Assembly (NCBI GenBank): GCA_963815785.1
Contig: CAWFHZ010000018.1
Span: 71,880-135,879 of the forward strand
Direction of reading: 5' to 3'
Source of the DNA: DATFVA01 sp963815785
GTDB lineage: Bacteria > Bacteroidota > Ignavibacteria > Ignavibacteriales > Ignavibacteriaceae
DNA: 64,000 bases
Shown here: positions 1 through 8,218 of the stretch, piece by piece
How positions within the stretch are numbered: the stretch's first letter is position 1
How the letters are laid out: each line of letters opens with the position of its first letter
Notes under the pieces: generated by a model
Seen by the model: the letters and a program-made list of their open reading frames with translations, nothing else
Told to the model about the DNA's origin: nothing
Database searches by the model: none
Made by a program: the position numbers and the translations under genes

Positions 1-924
1 CTGTGCATTGATTACTGCTGTGTCAGGTATAGTTTTATTATTAGTAATATTTTTAACTGAGACATTAACTTTTGTAAATGTAATTATTCCGGGTGTTGAT
101 CCAACAGCATACCTTTCGGAATATTTTAAGCGCCCACCAATAATTTCCAGACTATCAATTTTTACTATTTCTTTCATTGAAGAGAGTACTTCGTTAGGCA
201 TCTCCGGATTAGGTGAATTAGTGTCATATGGCTTATCCATGTTCACAAGTATGTCAGCGAACATATCATGTATACTAACGCTTCTGGCTTTATATATTTT
301 CCCCTGAAGTAATGCGAGAAAATCTAACCCTGCTATTTTCATTTGGGGAATGTCTAACCGAAATCTTGTTTGTCTGAATTCACTTTTTGAGAAGAGTTTT
401 TCATCGCCATTTAAAGAATAATACTTAACCGAATCAGTCACCATTTCAGAATCAGGTATAGATATATGAACCATTCTGACACGAAGTTCATCCTGGGCTT
501 TATGAGAATTAAAAATAATATTTTGTGCATCTATTTCTGCGTTTGTAAGATTCTTTAAAGTAAAACTGTTTTGCCAAAGTATTTTCAACCAGTTAATGCC
601 GCTTACAGAGAATGAAGTAAGTCTGTATTCAATTACGGGTTCGGGAGTATTCAATTTTATAGAATCACACGCCAATCGATTTGTGAAGACACTATAATGG
701 ATATCACCAAGCTGTATCTGGTATTCCGGATATGCTTCTGAAAAGGCTTTTGTAATCCGATCCTTTAAGAAAAAATTTATAATAGGATCCGGATGAAAAA
801 TGATTATTAATAAACAGACAATTATCAAACCCCCAATAATCATAGCTGCATTCCTGGCAACTTTATTTAAAGATAATTTTCCACCATTAAATGAAGCATT
901 TTTGTTTTGTGGCGTTTTAATCAT
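1..924 (-). CDS. AsmA-like single-anchor envelope protein, partial
   Basis: These are the first 308 codons of a gene that runs off the left edge of the window. A polar head rich in Lys and Asn is followed by one hydrophobic segment at about residues 27-44, then a long region rich in Ser, Thr, Asn and beta-strand-forming residues. This is the layout of AsmA-like or DUF748-type proteins, anchored in the inner membrane with most of the chain in the periplasm. No catalytic motif is visible. The ATG at 922-924 lies 2 nt after the stop of the upstream AI-2E family gene, so the two are probably co-transcribed. The family call rests on architecture alone because the carboxyl end is missing; an anchored protein of unknown family is the alternative. 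Confidence 0.45.
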   Translation of the reverse strand, partial: MIKTPQNKNASFNGGKLSLNKVARNAAMIIGGLIIVCLLIIIFHPDPIINFFLKDRITKAFSEAYPEYQIQLGDIHYSVFTNRLACDSIKLNTPEPVIEYRLTSFSVSGINWLKILWQNSFTLKNLTNAEIDAQNIIFNSHKAQDELRVRMVHISIPDSEMVTDSVKYYSLNGDEKLFSKSEFRQTRFRLDIPQMKIAGLDFLALLQGKIYKARSVSIHDMFADILVNMDKPYDTNSPNPEMPNEVLSSMKEIVKIDSLEIIGGRLKYSERYAVGSTPGIITFTKVNVSVKNITNNKTIPDTAVINAQ

Positions 925-926
925 TT

Positions 927-1994
927 TTATTCCTTCGTATTTGGTATTGGTGAAGGAGATTCATTGAACTTCTCGGATCCAAGAAGCACAGCAATCCATC
1001 GGGTACTTTCATTGCTTTCAAATGCAAACTTAACCGTCATCGTAAGGGGTATAGAAAGAATAGCTCCGATAAACCCAAGAAGGCTGCCCCAAAAAATCAG
1101 CGATAGAAAGACAACCAATGTAGAGAGACCAAATTTTCTTCCCATAAGCCGAGGCTCGATTACATTTCCTATTACAAATCCGACAAGAATATTACCGGCA
1201 ATTACAAGCAGTGCGCTACCTGTTCCAAATTGAACAAATGCCAGAAGTGCTGCTGGAATGGCGGAGATAACTGCACCAATGTTGGGTATATAGTGAAGTA
1301 GAAAAGCAAGAAAACCCCATAGAACGGGAAACTGTACTCCAAGGATATACATCCACAATCCGATTAAAATTCCGGCAACCAGGTTGATGATAGTTTTGAT
1401 GACCATATAGCGTTTCATATCAACAATAAACTCGGTGAACCGTGGGAATGCCCGCTTAGGATCTCCAAGAATTGCGCGAAGTTTTATAGGAAAGCTTGAT
1501 ATTTCCAGCAGAATAAAGGTCACTGTAAGAAGAACCAGGGTAAGATTTGAAATTAAAGTACCCGCACCGGAAATTAAACCGGCCGTAAAATTCATAATTG
1601 CTTCAGAGTTAACATAATCAAGTAAATATTTTTGTGTACCTGAAAAACCTTTGCTTCTTAAAAATGTGCTGAGCTCCAGGAGTTGTTCTCTTATTAGTGA
1701 TTGCAATACAGGCAGTTCATTCGTAAAATCACTAAACGAGGAAGCAATTTGTGCTCCAATCAGAAGTATAATAATTAACATGCCAGACATTACAACAAAC
1801 ACTGCAAATACGGACGGAAACCGTTTTTCCTTCAGCCAAATAACCGGGGGAATTCCAAGTAAGGCAACAAAAAAAGAGAAAAGGAACAGAACAACAACGG
1901 ATTGAGCAAAACTAATCCCTGCAACTATTATCACAAATGCTGCTGCTCCAATAAGAATTCGCATTCCGCGAAATGAATTAAATTTCTCCACCAT
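927..1994 (-). CDS. AI-2E family transporter (permease)
   Basis: This 355-residue integral membrane protein has the layout of the AI-2E/UPF0118 permease family (PF01594). Two hydrophobic segments lie near the start, then a polar loop at about 90-150, then a cluster of carboxyl-terminal helices. The family hallmarks are visible: a Leu-His-Tyr-Ile-Pro-Asn-Ile-Gly stretch near residue 238, and a Gly-Asn-Val-Ile-Glu-Pro-Arg-Leu-Met-Gly stretch near residue 280. Members export small molecules or act as Na+/H+ antiporters; the substrate cannot be read from sequence. Length is typical. It is followed after 2 nt by the AsmA-like gene and preceded after 12 nt by a phosphatidyltransferase, which suggests an envelope-related operon on the minus strand. 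Confidence 0.85.
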   Translation of the reverse strand: MVEKFNSFRGMRILIGAAAFVIIVAGISFAQSVVVLFLFSFFVALLGIPPVIWLKEKRFPSVFAVFVVMSGMLIIILLIGAQIASSFSDFTNELPVLQSLIREQLLELSTFLRSKGFSGTQKYLLDYVNSEAIMNFTAGLISGAGTLISNLTLVLLTVTFILLEISSFPIKLRAILGDPKRAFPRFTEFIVDMKRYMVIKTIINLVAGILIGLWMYILGVQFPVLWGFLAFLLHYIPNIGAVISAIPAALLAFVQFGTGSALLVIAGNILVGFVIGNVIEPRLMGRKFGLSTLVVFLSLIFWGSLLGFIGAILSIPLTMTVKFAFESNESTRWIAVLLGSEKFNESPSPIPNTKE

Positions 1995-2006
1995 AAAATT
2001 ATATGA

Positions 2007-2519
2007 TTATATTTTTTTTAGTTTTAGATCCGATATCATTGCAACTGCCGAAACAAAATAAAATATCACAAACCAGTTGAGATATGCCGGGACAAATAAA
2101 TAGCCGAGAAGAGCAAGAGTAGAAACTGCCGAAGCAGCTAATACAGTTGGAATACCGGTGAATCCTTTTTGTTTATATGCTGTGAAGTACGCCAATCTTA
2201 TTGCTGCTGCACCGATATTTAAAAATCCGGCAATAAGCATTACAACACTATTTATTCCTATAAACCAGCCAAATACAACAGAAGCTGAAACTGCCATAAA
2301 ATCCGTAAAACTATCAAGATAAATTCCTAATGCTCCAGCACCAATTGCCCTGGCTAATTTTCCATCAAAATAGTCTAATAGAAACTGCGTTAGGATAAGC
2401 AGGTATGCAATTATTAAAAGACCTTTTAAAGAAAAATAAACTGAAAATGAAACACATAGTAAACCAAGAAGAGTAAGCGTATCCGGAAATCTCAGAGTAC
2501 GGAGTTGATTAAATAACAT
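2007..2519 (-). CDS. CDP-alcohol phosphatidyltransferase family protein
   Basis: This 170-residue membrane enzyme of phospholipid synthesis transfers a phosphatidyl group from CDP-diacylglycerol to an alcohol. The complete family signature is present: Asp49 and Asp52-Gly53, Ala56-Arg57, Gly65, Asp69 and Asp73, matching D-x2-D-G-x2-A-R-x7-G-x3-D-x3-D. These aspartates bind the metal ions and the CDP group. Several hydrophobic helices flank the motif. The acceptor alcohol (serine, glycerol phosphate or inositol phosphate) cannot be decided; the short length fits the PgsA/PssA-like group. The gap to the downstream transporter gene is 12 nt, so the two are likely co-transcribed. The upstream side is closed by a strong hairpin at 2537-2571. 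Confidence 0.8.
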   Translation of the reverse strand: MLFNQLRTLRFPDTLTLLGLLCVSFSVYFSLKGLLIIAYLLILTQFLLDYFDGKLARAIGAGALGIYLDSFTDFMAVSASVVFGWFIGINSVVMLIAGFLNIGAAAIRLAYFTAYKQKGFTGIPTVLAASAVSTLALLGYLFVPAYLNWFVIFYFVSAVAMISDLKLKKI

Positions 2520-2536
2520 TTCTGTATCTTTTAACT

Positions 2537-2571
2537 AATCATTGAGGAATTAAAATTTTTCCTCAATGATT
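2537..2571 (-). terminator. Hairpin between small membrane protein and phosphatidyltransferase
   Basis: A perfect 13-bp inverted repeat (AATCATTGAGGAA with its complement) surrounds a 9-nt A/T loop. It lies 40 nt downstream of the stop of the minus-strand small membrane gene and 18 nt upstream of the phosphatidyltransferase start. The tract after it on the minus strand is A-rich, not a clean U-run, so it is either a weak terminator or an mRNA-stabilising hairpin. Confidence 0.55.
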
Positions 2572-2610
2572 ATTATAATTTGTTACAATAAATTAGTACT
2601 TAGCGTCTGC

Positions 2611-2760
2611 TTAAACAGCGCGACGTCCACTAATGAGATTAAATACAATCATTATAATTGCAATTACTAGCAGAACGTGAATAACTCCTCCCATAGTGTA
2701 GGAAGTAAGTAAACCAAGTAGCCACAAAACGATTAGAATAACTGCGATTGTGTATAACAT
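2611..2760 (-). CDS. Small two-helix membrane protein, lmo0937 family
   Basis: This 49-residue protein starts at the ATG at 2758-2760 and ends at TAA 2611-2613. It consists of two hydrophobic helices (about residues 4-18 and 24-43) joined by a short Thr-Ser-Tyr-Thr-Met-Gly-Gly turn, with a basic Gly-Arg-Arg end. This is the pattern of the lmo0937/DUF5670 family of very short membrane proteins, common near stress genes in Bacteroidota. Function is unknown. An AAAAGG sequence sits about 8 nt before the start. It is transcribed alone, with a strong hairpin downstream at 2537-2571. Confidence 0.8.
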   Translation of the reverse strand: MLYTIAVILIVLWLLGLLTSYTMGGVIHVLLVIAIIMIVFNLISGRRAV

Positions 2761-2930
2761 GATAATTGACCTTTTTATTTGTTAATGTTTCTTTTATTCG
2801 TCGATAATTAGCTGTTCCAAGAATCAAACTTTTTCGTTCATATTTATAAGTATCAACCTGATTTCAAGCAATTATTAGAGTCTTATATTTTCTTTTTATC
2901 AACATTCAGGTTTGTTATTATTTTTTCATT

Positions 2931-4265
2931 CTATTTTTTCTTCGGCGGTTTCTTAGAATTCTCTTTGCTATTGTTTTTATTTACTACCGGCTGTTTTTCT
3001 TTATTTATGTTAGTGTTTAGTGAATCTGTATTTCGATTTTGATGAATGTTATCGTTAGTATTGTTTTTATCCCTCGGATTAATAACGGGCTTTTTCTCTT
3101 TATTTATGTTTTTGTTCGGTGAATTAGTATTCTGCTTTTGAAGGGTGTTATTGTTAGTATTCTTTTTATCCCTCGGATTAATAATAGGCCGTTTCTCATT
3201 ATTTATATTTTTGTTCTGTGTATTTGAATTCTGCTTTTGACGAGTGTTATCGTTAGTATTGTTTTTATCCGTCGGATTAATAACAGGCTTTTTCTCTTTA
3301 TTTATGTTTTTGTTCGGTATGTTTGAATTCTGCTTTTGACGAGTGTTATTGTTAGTATTGTTTTTATCCGTCGGATTAATAACAGGTTGCCGGTCATTGC
3401 CGGTTTTATTTTTTAATATTTGTTTGTCTTGCGGCTGCTTTTCAGTTTTTCTTTCGGGAATTCGTTTTACATCTTTTAAGTTTGTAATCTTAGTCGGTGC
3501 AAGTCTGTTTCCATTTTTATTCTTCTGAACTTCCGGTCTGTATATCTGAATCTGATCTTTACTTACAATCTCCCCCGGCTTATCTTTTTCATGAACTTTA
3601 AACGGTTTAATTGATCTTCCTGTAACTTTTTCAACATCATGTCTACCTGGTCCGGTGATATATGTTGTCTGTCTACTATTATCATAATATGTATTATTAA
3701 TAACAGTTGAATTATTGATGATTGTTACATTGTTGCTCCGATCAATATAATTCCTGTCAATGTCATGCCTTTCGAAATCCCTGTTTCTTACAAACACCCA
3801 CCTGTCGTTGGGTTCGTTATTGTAATTGTTCCCAAAAGCTACATTTATTGAAATACCAGGTCTCATAGGAGCCCAGCCGTAATAATTTCCTGAACTTCTC
3901 CAGACAACCCATGAAGGACCCCACTCATTATCCGGAACCCAGAACCATCCATAATAGTCACTGTAATCCCAACGTCCATAATGGAAAGGTGCCCATCCCC
4001 AGTTATAGTTTGATACCCACATCCAACCATAATCTGTTGGTGCCCAGTAGCCATTTGATAAATATGGAGTAAAGCCGGATCCTTCATCTGGAATCCATAC
4101 ATATCCATAATCGGGATTTTCAACCCACTGTCCATAAGGACTTAGTTGGTCATAAAATCCCTGATAATTCATATATCTCTGCTGAGCAAATATCTTTCCC
4201 GGAAATAATGTGAATACGATAGAAAGGAATGTAACAAGTGTAAAAATTCTAAAAAGCTTTTTCAT
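2931..4265 (-). CDS. Secreted DUF6600-type protein with Asn-rich repeat tail
   Basis: The ATG at 4263-4265 is preferred over one 33 nt upstream because AAAAGGATCC precedes it and a signal peptide begins directly (Met-Lys-Lys, hydrophobic core, Ala-Gln-Gln cleavage region). The mature amino half carries several Tyr/Trp-rich repeats of the kind Tyr-Gly-x-Trp-Val, Gly-Trp-Ala-Pro and Gly-x-Trp-x-Trp-Val, as in DUF6600/YXWGXW proteins of the cell surface. A low-complexity basic region and about four 33-residue repeats rich in Asn, Lys and Pro form the carboxyl half. It is probably exported and surface- or periplasm-located; its role is unknown. A shared upstream element lies at 4372-4407. Confidence 0.75.
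   Translation of the reverse strand: MKKLFRIFTLVTFLSIVFTLFPGKIFAQQRYMNYQGFYDQLSPYGQWVENPDYGYVWIPDEGSGFTPYLSNGYWAPTDYGWMWVSNYNWGWAPFHYGRWDYSDYYGWFWVPDNEWGPSWVVWRSSGNYYGWAPMRPGISINVAFGNNYNNEPNDRWVFVRNRDFERHDIDRNYIDRSNNVTIINNSTVINNTYYDNSRQTTYITGPGRHDVEKVTGRSIKPFKVHEKDKPGEIVSKDQIQIYRPEVQKNKNGNRLAPTKITNLKDVKRIPERKTEKQPQDKQILKNKTGNDRQPVINPTDKNNTNNNTRQKQNSNIPNKNINKEKKPVINPTDKNNTNDNTRQKQNSNTQNKNINNEKRPIINPRDKKNTNNNTLQKQNTNSPNKNINKEKKPVINPRDKNNTNDNIHQNRNTDSLNTNINKEKQPVVNKNNSKENSKKPPKKK
2990..3390 (-). repeat. Four tandem 99-bp coding repeats
   Basis: The same phrase, CGGATTAATAA on the plus strand, recurs at 3075, 3174, 3273 and 3372, an exact 99-bp period. Each unit encodes 33 residues starting Lys-Pro-Val-Ile-Asn-Pro and ending Asn-Ile-Asn-Lys-Glu. 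A degenerate fifth unit follows at the protein end. The repeat is in frame, so copy-number change would lengthen or shorten the tail without breaking the gene. Confidence 0.9.
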
Positions 4266-4371
4266 GTTGGATCCTTTTTGATCTATAATACATTTCATCC
4301 ATATAATTAATTAAAAATCATCCGACTCATTTCTGATTGAAATATATCGACATGTGTAAAGTCCTACAATC

Positions 4372-4407
4372 GAGCGAAGGGATGAAAAAGGAACTAATTC
4401 CTAATGG
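4372..4407 (-). promoter_or_regulatory. Shared upstream element, copy A
   Basis: The plus strand reads GAGCGAAGGGATGAAAAAGG followed by a GGAA-CTAA-TTCC inverted repeat. Closely similar blocks occur at 5702-5739 and 15205-15241, each upstream of a minus-strand gene for an exported protein. Here the block begins 107 nt before the DUF6600 start, almost the same distance as in copy B. It is a candidate promoter or operator; the bound factor is unknown. Confidence 0.4.
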
Positions 4408-4469
4408 CGAGTAAATAATCCAATTCAGAATTATTTTGTAAAGAAATTTTATTGAATTTTCCTGCAATT

Positions 4470-4496
4470 CAATCCCCCGAAAAGATCGGGGGATTG
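4470..4496 (-). terminator. Terminator of the ice-binding protein gene
   Basis: An 11-bp GC-rich stem (CAATCCCCCGA with its exact complement) closes a 5-nt loop, 12 nt downstream of the stop of the minus-strand ice-binding gene. The tract after it on the minus strand is A/T-rich but lacks a perfect U-run. Confidence 0.7.
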
Positions 4497-4507
4497 CAAC
4501 TGGTATT

Positions 4508-5596
4508 CTATTTAATGAGAATCAACTTTTTAACTGAAACGAAAGATCCTGACTGAAGACGATAGAAGTATACACCGCTGGGAAGATTGAAATTTCCCTG
4601 GTTAGTATTGAAGTTTATTGTATAGCTGCCAGCATCCTGATATTTATTTACGAGTGTAACAACTTCACTACCAAGCAAATTATATACCTTAAGTAAAACC
4701 ACACCGGCACTTCCAAGACTGTATTTAATATTTGTGGTAGGATTAAATGGATTAGGATAGTTCTGGAAGAGGGTGAACTCTTGAGGTTCTAAACTATTTT
4801 GAACAACATTGACAACCACACTACTATTGATTGTATTGGCATCTAAAGTAACAGCGGTCTGTGCCAGTGCTCTGCCGTTCAAAGTTGCACCGTTCTGCAT
4901 CTCAATCAATGTTTGACTCAATATAATTCCTTTAAAGTCAGACGTTGTTCCAAGTGTAACCTGGCCGGCAACCTGCCAGAAGATGTTGGAAGCCAGTGCA
5001 CCTCCACTAAGGGTAATAATGGCTCCGTTGGCTACAGTTAGATCCTGTGCTATCTGGAAAATCCACACATCAGTTGAGCTGCCTGAGATAGTAACACCAC
5101 CAGGAGATATCAGGACTCCGGTACTCCATTTATAGGTACCGGTAGTTAAGGTCTGTCCGGTAATGTCTCCACTGTATAGTTCAGTATAATCAGGTGTTCT
5201 ACCTGCTGCGTCGGTATAAGCAGTTTCCATATTGCCCACAGCCGTGCTCAACATTGTCGGAGTTGGTGTAGCATAGTCTGCCGCATATACTTTTCCAACA
5301 ACTAAAGTAGAAGTTGCCCATTGACCTGATGGATCTAATATTAAATCAAATCCGGTTATTGCAGTATGGTCAATTGGACTAACTCCAATATCTCCGGTAA
5401 TTGAAGTAACCCCGGTAGTTGAGATTCCTGTTTTTGCCAGAATCACAAAATTGCCAGATGTTCCGAGATCTACTGGTGCCGGTGAGGATTGAGCTAAAGC
5501 AGCGGCAGTCATCATCAAAACAATCGTCAGAATCGTTCCAAGAAACTGCCTCAAGTAGCTTATGCCAGTTACGTGAATTATTGTAAAGATTTTCAT
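4508..5596 (-). CDS. Secreted ice-binding-fold (DUF3494) protein with sorting tail
   Basis: This 362-residue protein has an extended amino-terminal export signal (hydrophobic core at about 18-34, Ala-Leu-Ala-Gln end). A DUF3494 domain (PF11999) spans about 42-265 and is recognisable by its opening Leu-Gly-x-Ser/Thr-Gly-Asn-Phe-Val-Ile-Leu-Ala-Lys-x-Gly-Ile-Ser, the Gly-Asp-Ile-Gly-Val-Ser-Pro turn and the Asn-Ile-Phe-Trp-Gln-Val beta strand. The last 80 residues are a type IX-like sorting domain with Gln-Asn-Tyr-Pro-Asn-Pro-Phe-Asn-Pro and a Gly-Val-Tyr-Phe-Tyr-Arg-Leu end. Known family members bind ice or act as beta-solenoid adhesins. Secretion to the surface is likely; ice binding is not proven by sequence. 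Confidence 0.88.
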   Translation of the reverse strand: MKIFTIIHVTGISYLRQFLGTILTIVLMMTAAALAQSSPAPVDLGTSGNFVILAKTGISTTGVTSITGDIGVSPIDHTAITGFDLILDPSGQWATSTLVVGKVYAADYATPTPTMLSTAVGNMETAYTDAAGRTPDYTELYSGDITGQTLTTGTYKWSTGVLISPGGVTISGSSTDVWIFQIAQDLTVANGAIITLSGGALASNIFWQVAGQVTLGTTSDFKGIILSQTLIEMQNGATLNGRALAQTAVTLDANTINSSVVVNVVQNSLEPQEFTLFQNYPNPFNPTTNIKYSLGSAGVVLLKVYNLLGSEVVTLVNKYQDAGSYTINFNTNQGNFNLPSGVYFYRLQSGSFVSVKKLILIK

Positions 5597-5701
5597 AAAA
5601 ATCTCCTTTAAATTTTTTAAGTTGTTTTAGCGAAAAATTAAAACCAACATTGATCTACCATTCAATACGCAAATAATAGATAGAAGTGAGGGTATAGTAA
5701 A

Positions 5702-5739
5702 TAGAGCGAAAGGATGAAAGATGTATTACATCTTTTGGA
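5702..5739 (-). promoter_or_regulatory. Shared upstream element, copy B
   Basis: The plus strand has AGAGCGAAAGGATGAAA, then the perfect palindrome GATGTA-A/T-TACATC, then TTTTGG. It begins about 108 nt upstream of the ice-binding protein start and 14 nt downstream of the kinase stop at 5753. The 16-nt core is identical to copy C and differs from copy A at one position. Confidence 0.45.
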
Positions 5740-5752
5740 CGAGAAGGAATTT

Positions 5753-8218
5753 TTAATTTGTGAATACTGCGGATTTTAAGGCAAAGACGGGAACTGTAAA
5801 ATGAAAATTACTTCCTTTTCCTTTCTCACTTTCTAACCAAATTTTACCGCCATGCATCTCTATAAATTCTTTACAAAGCACCAACCCTAATCCTGTGCTG
5901 GATTCATTGTCTGTTCCTATGGAACCGACTTTCTCTTCTATCTTGAATAGTCTTGCAACATCTATTTCTGATATACCAACTCCATCATCCTTAATCGATA
6001 CTTCGGTTGTGCCGTTTTCTGATAGTACTGAATTAACGATAACTTTTCCACCCGTTCTTGTGAATTTAACCGCATTAGATAAAAGGTTTCTGAGTATAGT
6101 GCTAATCATTTTTTCATCCGCATAAATATTATGTACGTCAACTGCATCATTTATTATTGTGATCCCTTTTTGAACGGCGCGCGAGTTAATTATATCAATA
6201 CCTTGCAAAACCAGTTTAGATAAATCAATATCCTTTGGGGTATAGATTATGGAACCTCTTTTAACCTGAGCCCAATCGAGCAAATTTTCCAGAAGCTTAT
6301 AAAGATTGCGGGCTGATTTGTTCAGCAAATTACTATTTTCAGTAAATTCAGCAATTGTAAACATTTCTGCGCTGTTTGCCATTAGTTCTGTTAAATTTAA
6401 GAAACCATTGAACGGACTTTTAAGATCGTGAGATATGATGGAAAAGAATTTGTCTTTCTCAGCATTAAGTTTAACCAGTTGTTCATTCACCCTATTAATT
6501 TCCTTTTCGGCTTTTTTACGATCAGTAATATCAAGGGCAACACTGGTTAAGCCTACAACCTTTCCTTCATTATAAATAGGATTAATCAATAAACTAAGCC
6601 AACCTTCTTCCCCCGATTTTGTTGTTATTTGAACATCAGTGCTTGTATTTGGTTTAGGATTTGCGAGTTGCTCTGTAAAAATTGAGTGAGTTTTTGTACG
6701 GCTTTCCGGATGGATAAACTTCAAATAAAATTTACCCGTTAAATCCTTCATTTTCATACCGAGTTTATCGCAGGCTGCTTCATTAAGGTAAGTAAATATA
6801 CCACGGCGATTGGTGTTAAATAGAATTGCCTTCGTTCCTTCAACAATGTTGCGGAATTTCGTTTCGGATATTTTTAATTCATCTGCTGCTTTTTGTCTGT
6901 CGGTTATATCTATATTTATCCCCCGATAACCAATAAAGTTATTCTCTGAGTCAAGTCTGGGGAACGCTGATGTTAAAAGAATAATTCTTCTGCCATCTTT
7001 ATGAATGTTACAATTAATAAAATTCCTGATGCTTTCTTTTCTGTCAAACGCTACAAAAGCCCCCTGTTTCAATTCTTCTTTATGCTCAGGTTCAAAGAAA
7101 TCATAAAAGTATTTAATGCCGATTAGTTCATCAGGGTAATATCCAAGCAACTTTTTCACATATGGATTCATATATGTAAAAACGCCGTTAGCGTCAACTT
7201 CCCAGATCCATTCCTCGGTGCCTTCTGAGATTTGTTTAAACCGCGTTTCACTTTCCCGCAACATATCTTCCGCAAGTTTGCGATCGGTAATGTCTCGAAC
7301 AACCGCAATAACTTCGTCTTTGCCGCTGGCTACCATACGAGCTTCGTAATCACGCAGGCCGAGATTCTTAGTTATCATTTGGTATTCGAATTGCTGAAGC
7401 TTCCCGCTATCAAGGGTTTGCTTAATATACCTATCTGTTAAGTCTGCAAATTCAGGAGGTGTAATATCTCTATTCTTTTTGCCGATGATAGACGGTTCGT
7501 CTTGTGCGTAAAGTTCCGCACTATCAGCTTTGTAGTCCAGGAATGTGCCTTCACGGTTTATGCGGAATATCATATCCGGGTTTGCATTCAGCAATGCTCT
7601 TGACCTTCTTTCACTTTCTTTAAGTCGCACTTCTGCTAATTTGCTTGCGGTAATATCGCGGGATATACCCAGAACAGAAGTTATTTGGCTTCGGTCTGGT
7701 GAATAGACAGGCGCATAAGAAGTGCTAACCCATAAACTATTCTGGGGGAATTTGATTTCCCTTTCGACTAGCTGAGGTATTCCCGTACTATATACTTTGG
7801 CCATAGGTGCTTCCATTCTTTCCAGTTCTTGGTGAGGAAATAACTCATTCATTCTTTTCCCGATCAGATAATTTGGAAGGGCATTAAAAGCTTTAGCAGC
7901 GGATTCATTCATATATTCGAGGACAAAATCTTTATTAATAATGAATATTTGTTCAGAAGCGGAATCAGCAAGCGTACTGAATTTGATTTCCGTCTCAGTT
8001 AATTCCTCTGATCTTTCTTTTAGTAATTCTTCTAAGCTGGATCTTGTTGCTTTGATTTCTTCGGCAAGCATATTCATCCCTACTATTATCGTATCAATCT
8101 CGTCATTTTTTTCCGAAGGAAGTAATCCTGTTAGATAATCGCCGTTTGAAATCCCCATAATAGCATTTAGAATTTTAGAGATTCTTTCATCACCCGAAAT
8201 ATTGAGATTCTTGTTCAT
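5753..8218 (-). CDS. Multi-PAS sensor histidine kinase
   Basis: This 821-residue kinase has no transmembrane segment, so it is probably cytoplasmic. A HAMP-like/coiled-coil head (1-75) is followed by four PAS domains at about 80-200, 205-315, 325-445 and 450-570, each ending in a variant of Asp-Ile-Thr-x-Arg-Lys. The HisKA domain carries the phospho-acceptor His597 in Ser-His-Asp-Leu-Lys-Ser-Pro. The HATPase domain shows N box Asn-Ala-Val-Lys-Phe, Asp-Asp-Gly-Val-Gly and Gly-Leu-Gly-Leu motifs. Its start overlaps the stop of the upstream SpoIIAA-like gene by 4 nt, so the two are translationally coupled and probably work together. The second PAS shares Arg-Asp-Ile-Thr-Pro-Pro-Glu-Phe-Ala-Asp-Leu with a PAS of the neighbouring kinase, a sign of module exchange. 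Confidence 0.9.
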   Translation of the reverse strand: MNKNLNISGDERISKILNAIMGISNGDYLTGLLPSEKNDEIDTIIVGMNMLAEEIKATRSSLEELLKERSEELTETEIKFSTLADSASEQIFIINKDFVLEYMNESAAKAFNALPNYLIGKRMNELFPHQELERMEAPMAKVYSTGIPQLVEREIKFPQNSLWVSTSYAPVYSPDRSQITSVLGISRDITASKLAEVRLKESERRSRALLNANPDMIFRINREGTFLDYKADSAELYAQDEPSIIGKKNRDITPPEFADLTDRYIKQTLDSGKLQQFEYQMITKNLGLRDYEARMVASGKDEVIAVVRDITDRKLAEDMLRESETRFKQISEGTEEWIWEVDANGVFTYMNPYVKKLLGYYPDELIGIKYFYDFFEPEHKEELKQGAFVAFDRKESIRNFINCNIHKDGRRIILLTSAFPRLDSENNFIGYRGINIDITDRQKAADELKISETKFRNIVEGTKAILFNTNRRGIFTYLNEAACDKLGMKMKDLTGKFYLKFIHPESRTKTHSIFTEQLANPKPNTSTDVQITTKSGEEGWLSLLINPIYNEGKVVGLTSVALDITDRKKAEKEINRVNEQLVKLNAEKDKFFSIISHDLKSPFNGFLNLTELMANSAEMFTIAEFTENSNLLNKSARNLYKLLENLLDWAQVKRGSIIYTPKDIDLSKLVLQGIDIINSRAVQKGITIINDAVDVHNIYADEKMISTILRNLLSNAVKFTRTGGKVIVNSVLSENGTTEVSIKDDGVGISEIDVARLFKIEEKVGSIGTDNESSTGLGLVLCKEFIEMHGGKIWLESEKGKGSNFHFTVPVFALKSAVFTN

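Noticed and set aside
8..307. Plus-strand open frame at the left edge
   Set aside because: It is antisense to the AsmA-like gene, which reads continuously on the minus strand.
907..1233. Plus-strand open frame of 108 codons
   Set aside because: It lies antisense over the AI-2E transporter and AsmA-like start, has a TTG start and no recognisable domain.
2990..3390. Regular repeats as a CRISPR array
   Set aside because: Units are 99 bp with no unique spacers and encode protein in frame.
5715..5780. Short plus-strand peptides beginning at GGATGAAA in the shared elements
   Set aside because: The ribosome-site-like AAAGG touches the ATG with no spacer, and the three peptides are not alike beyond the first residues.
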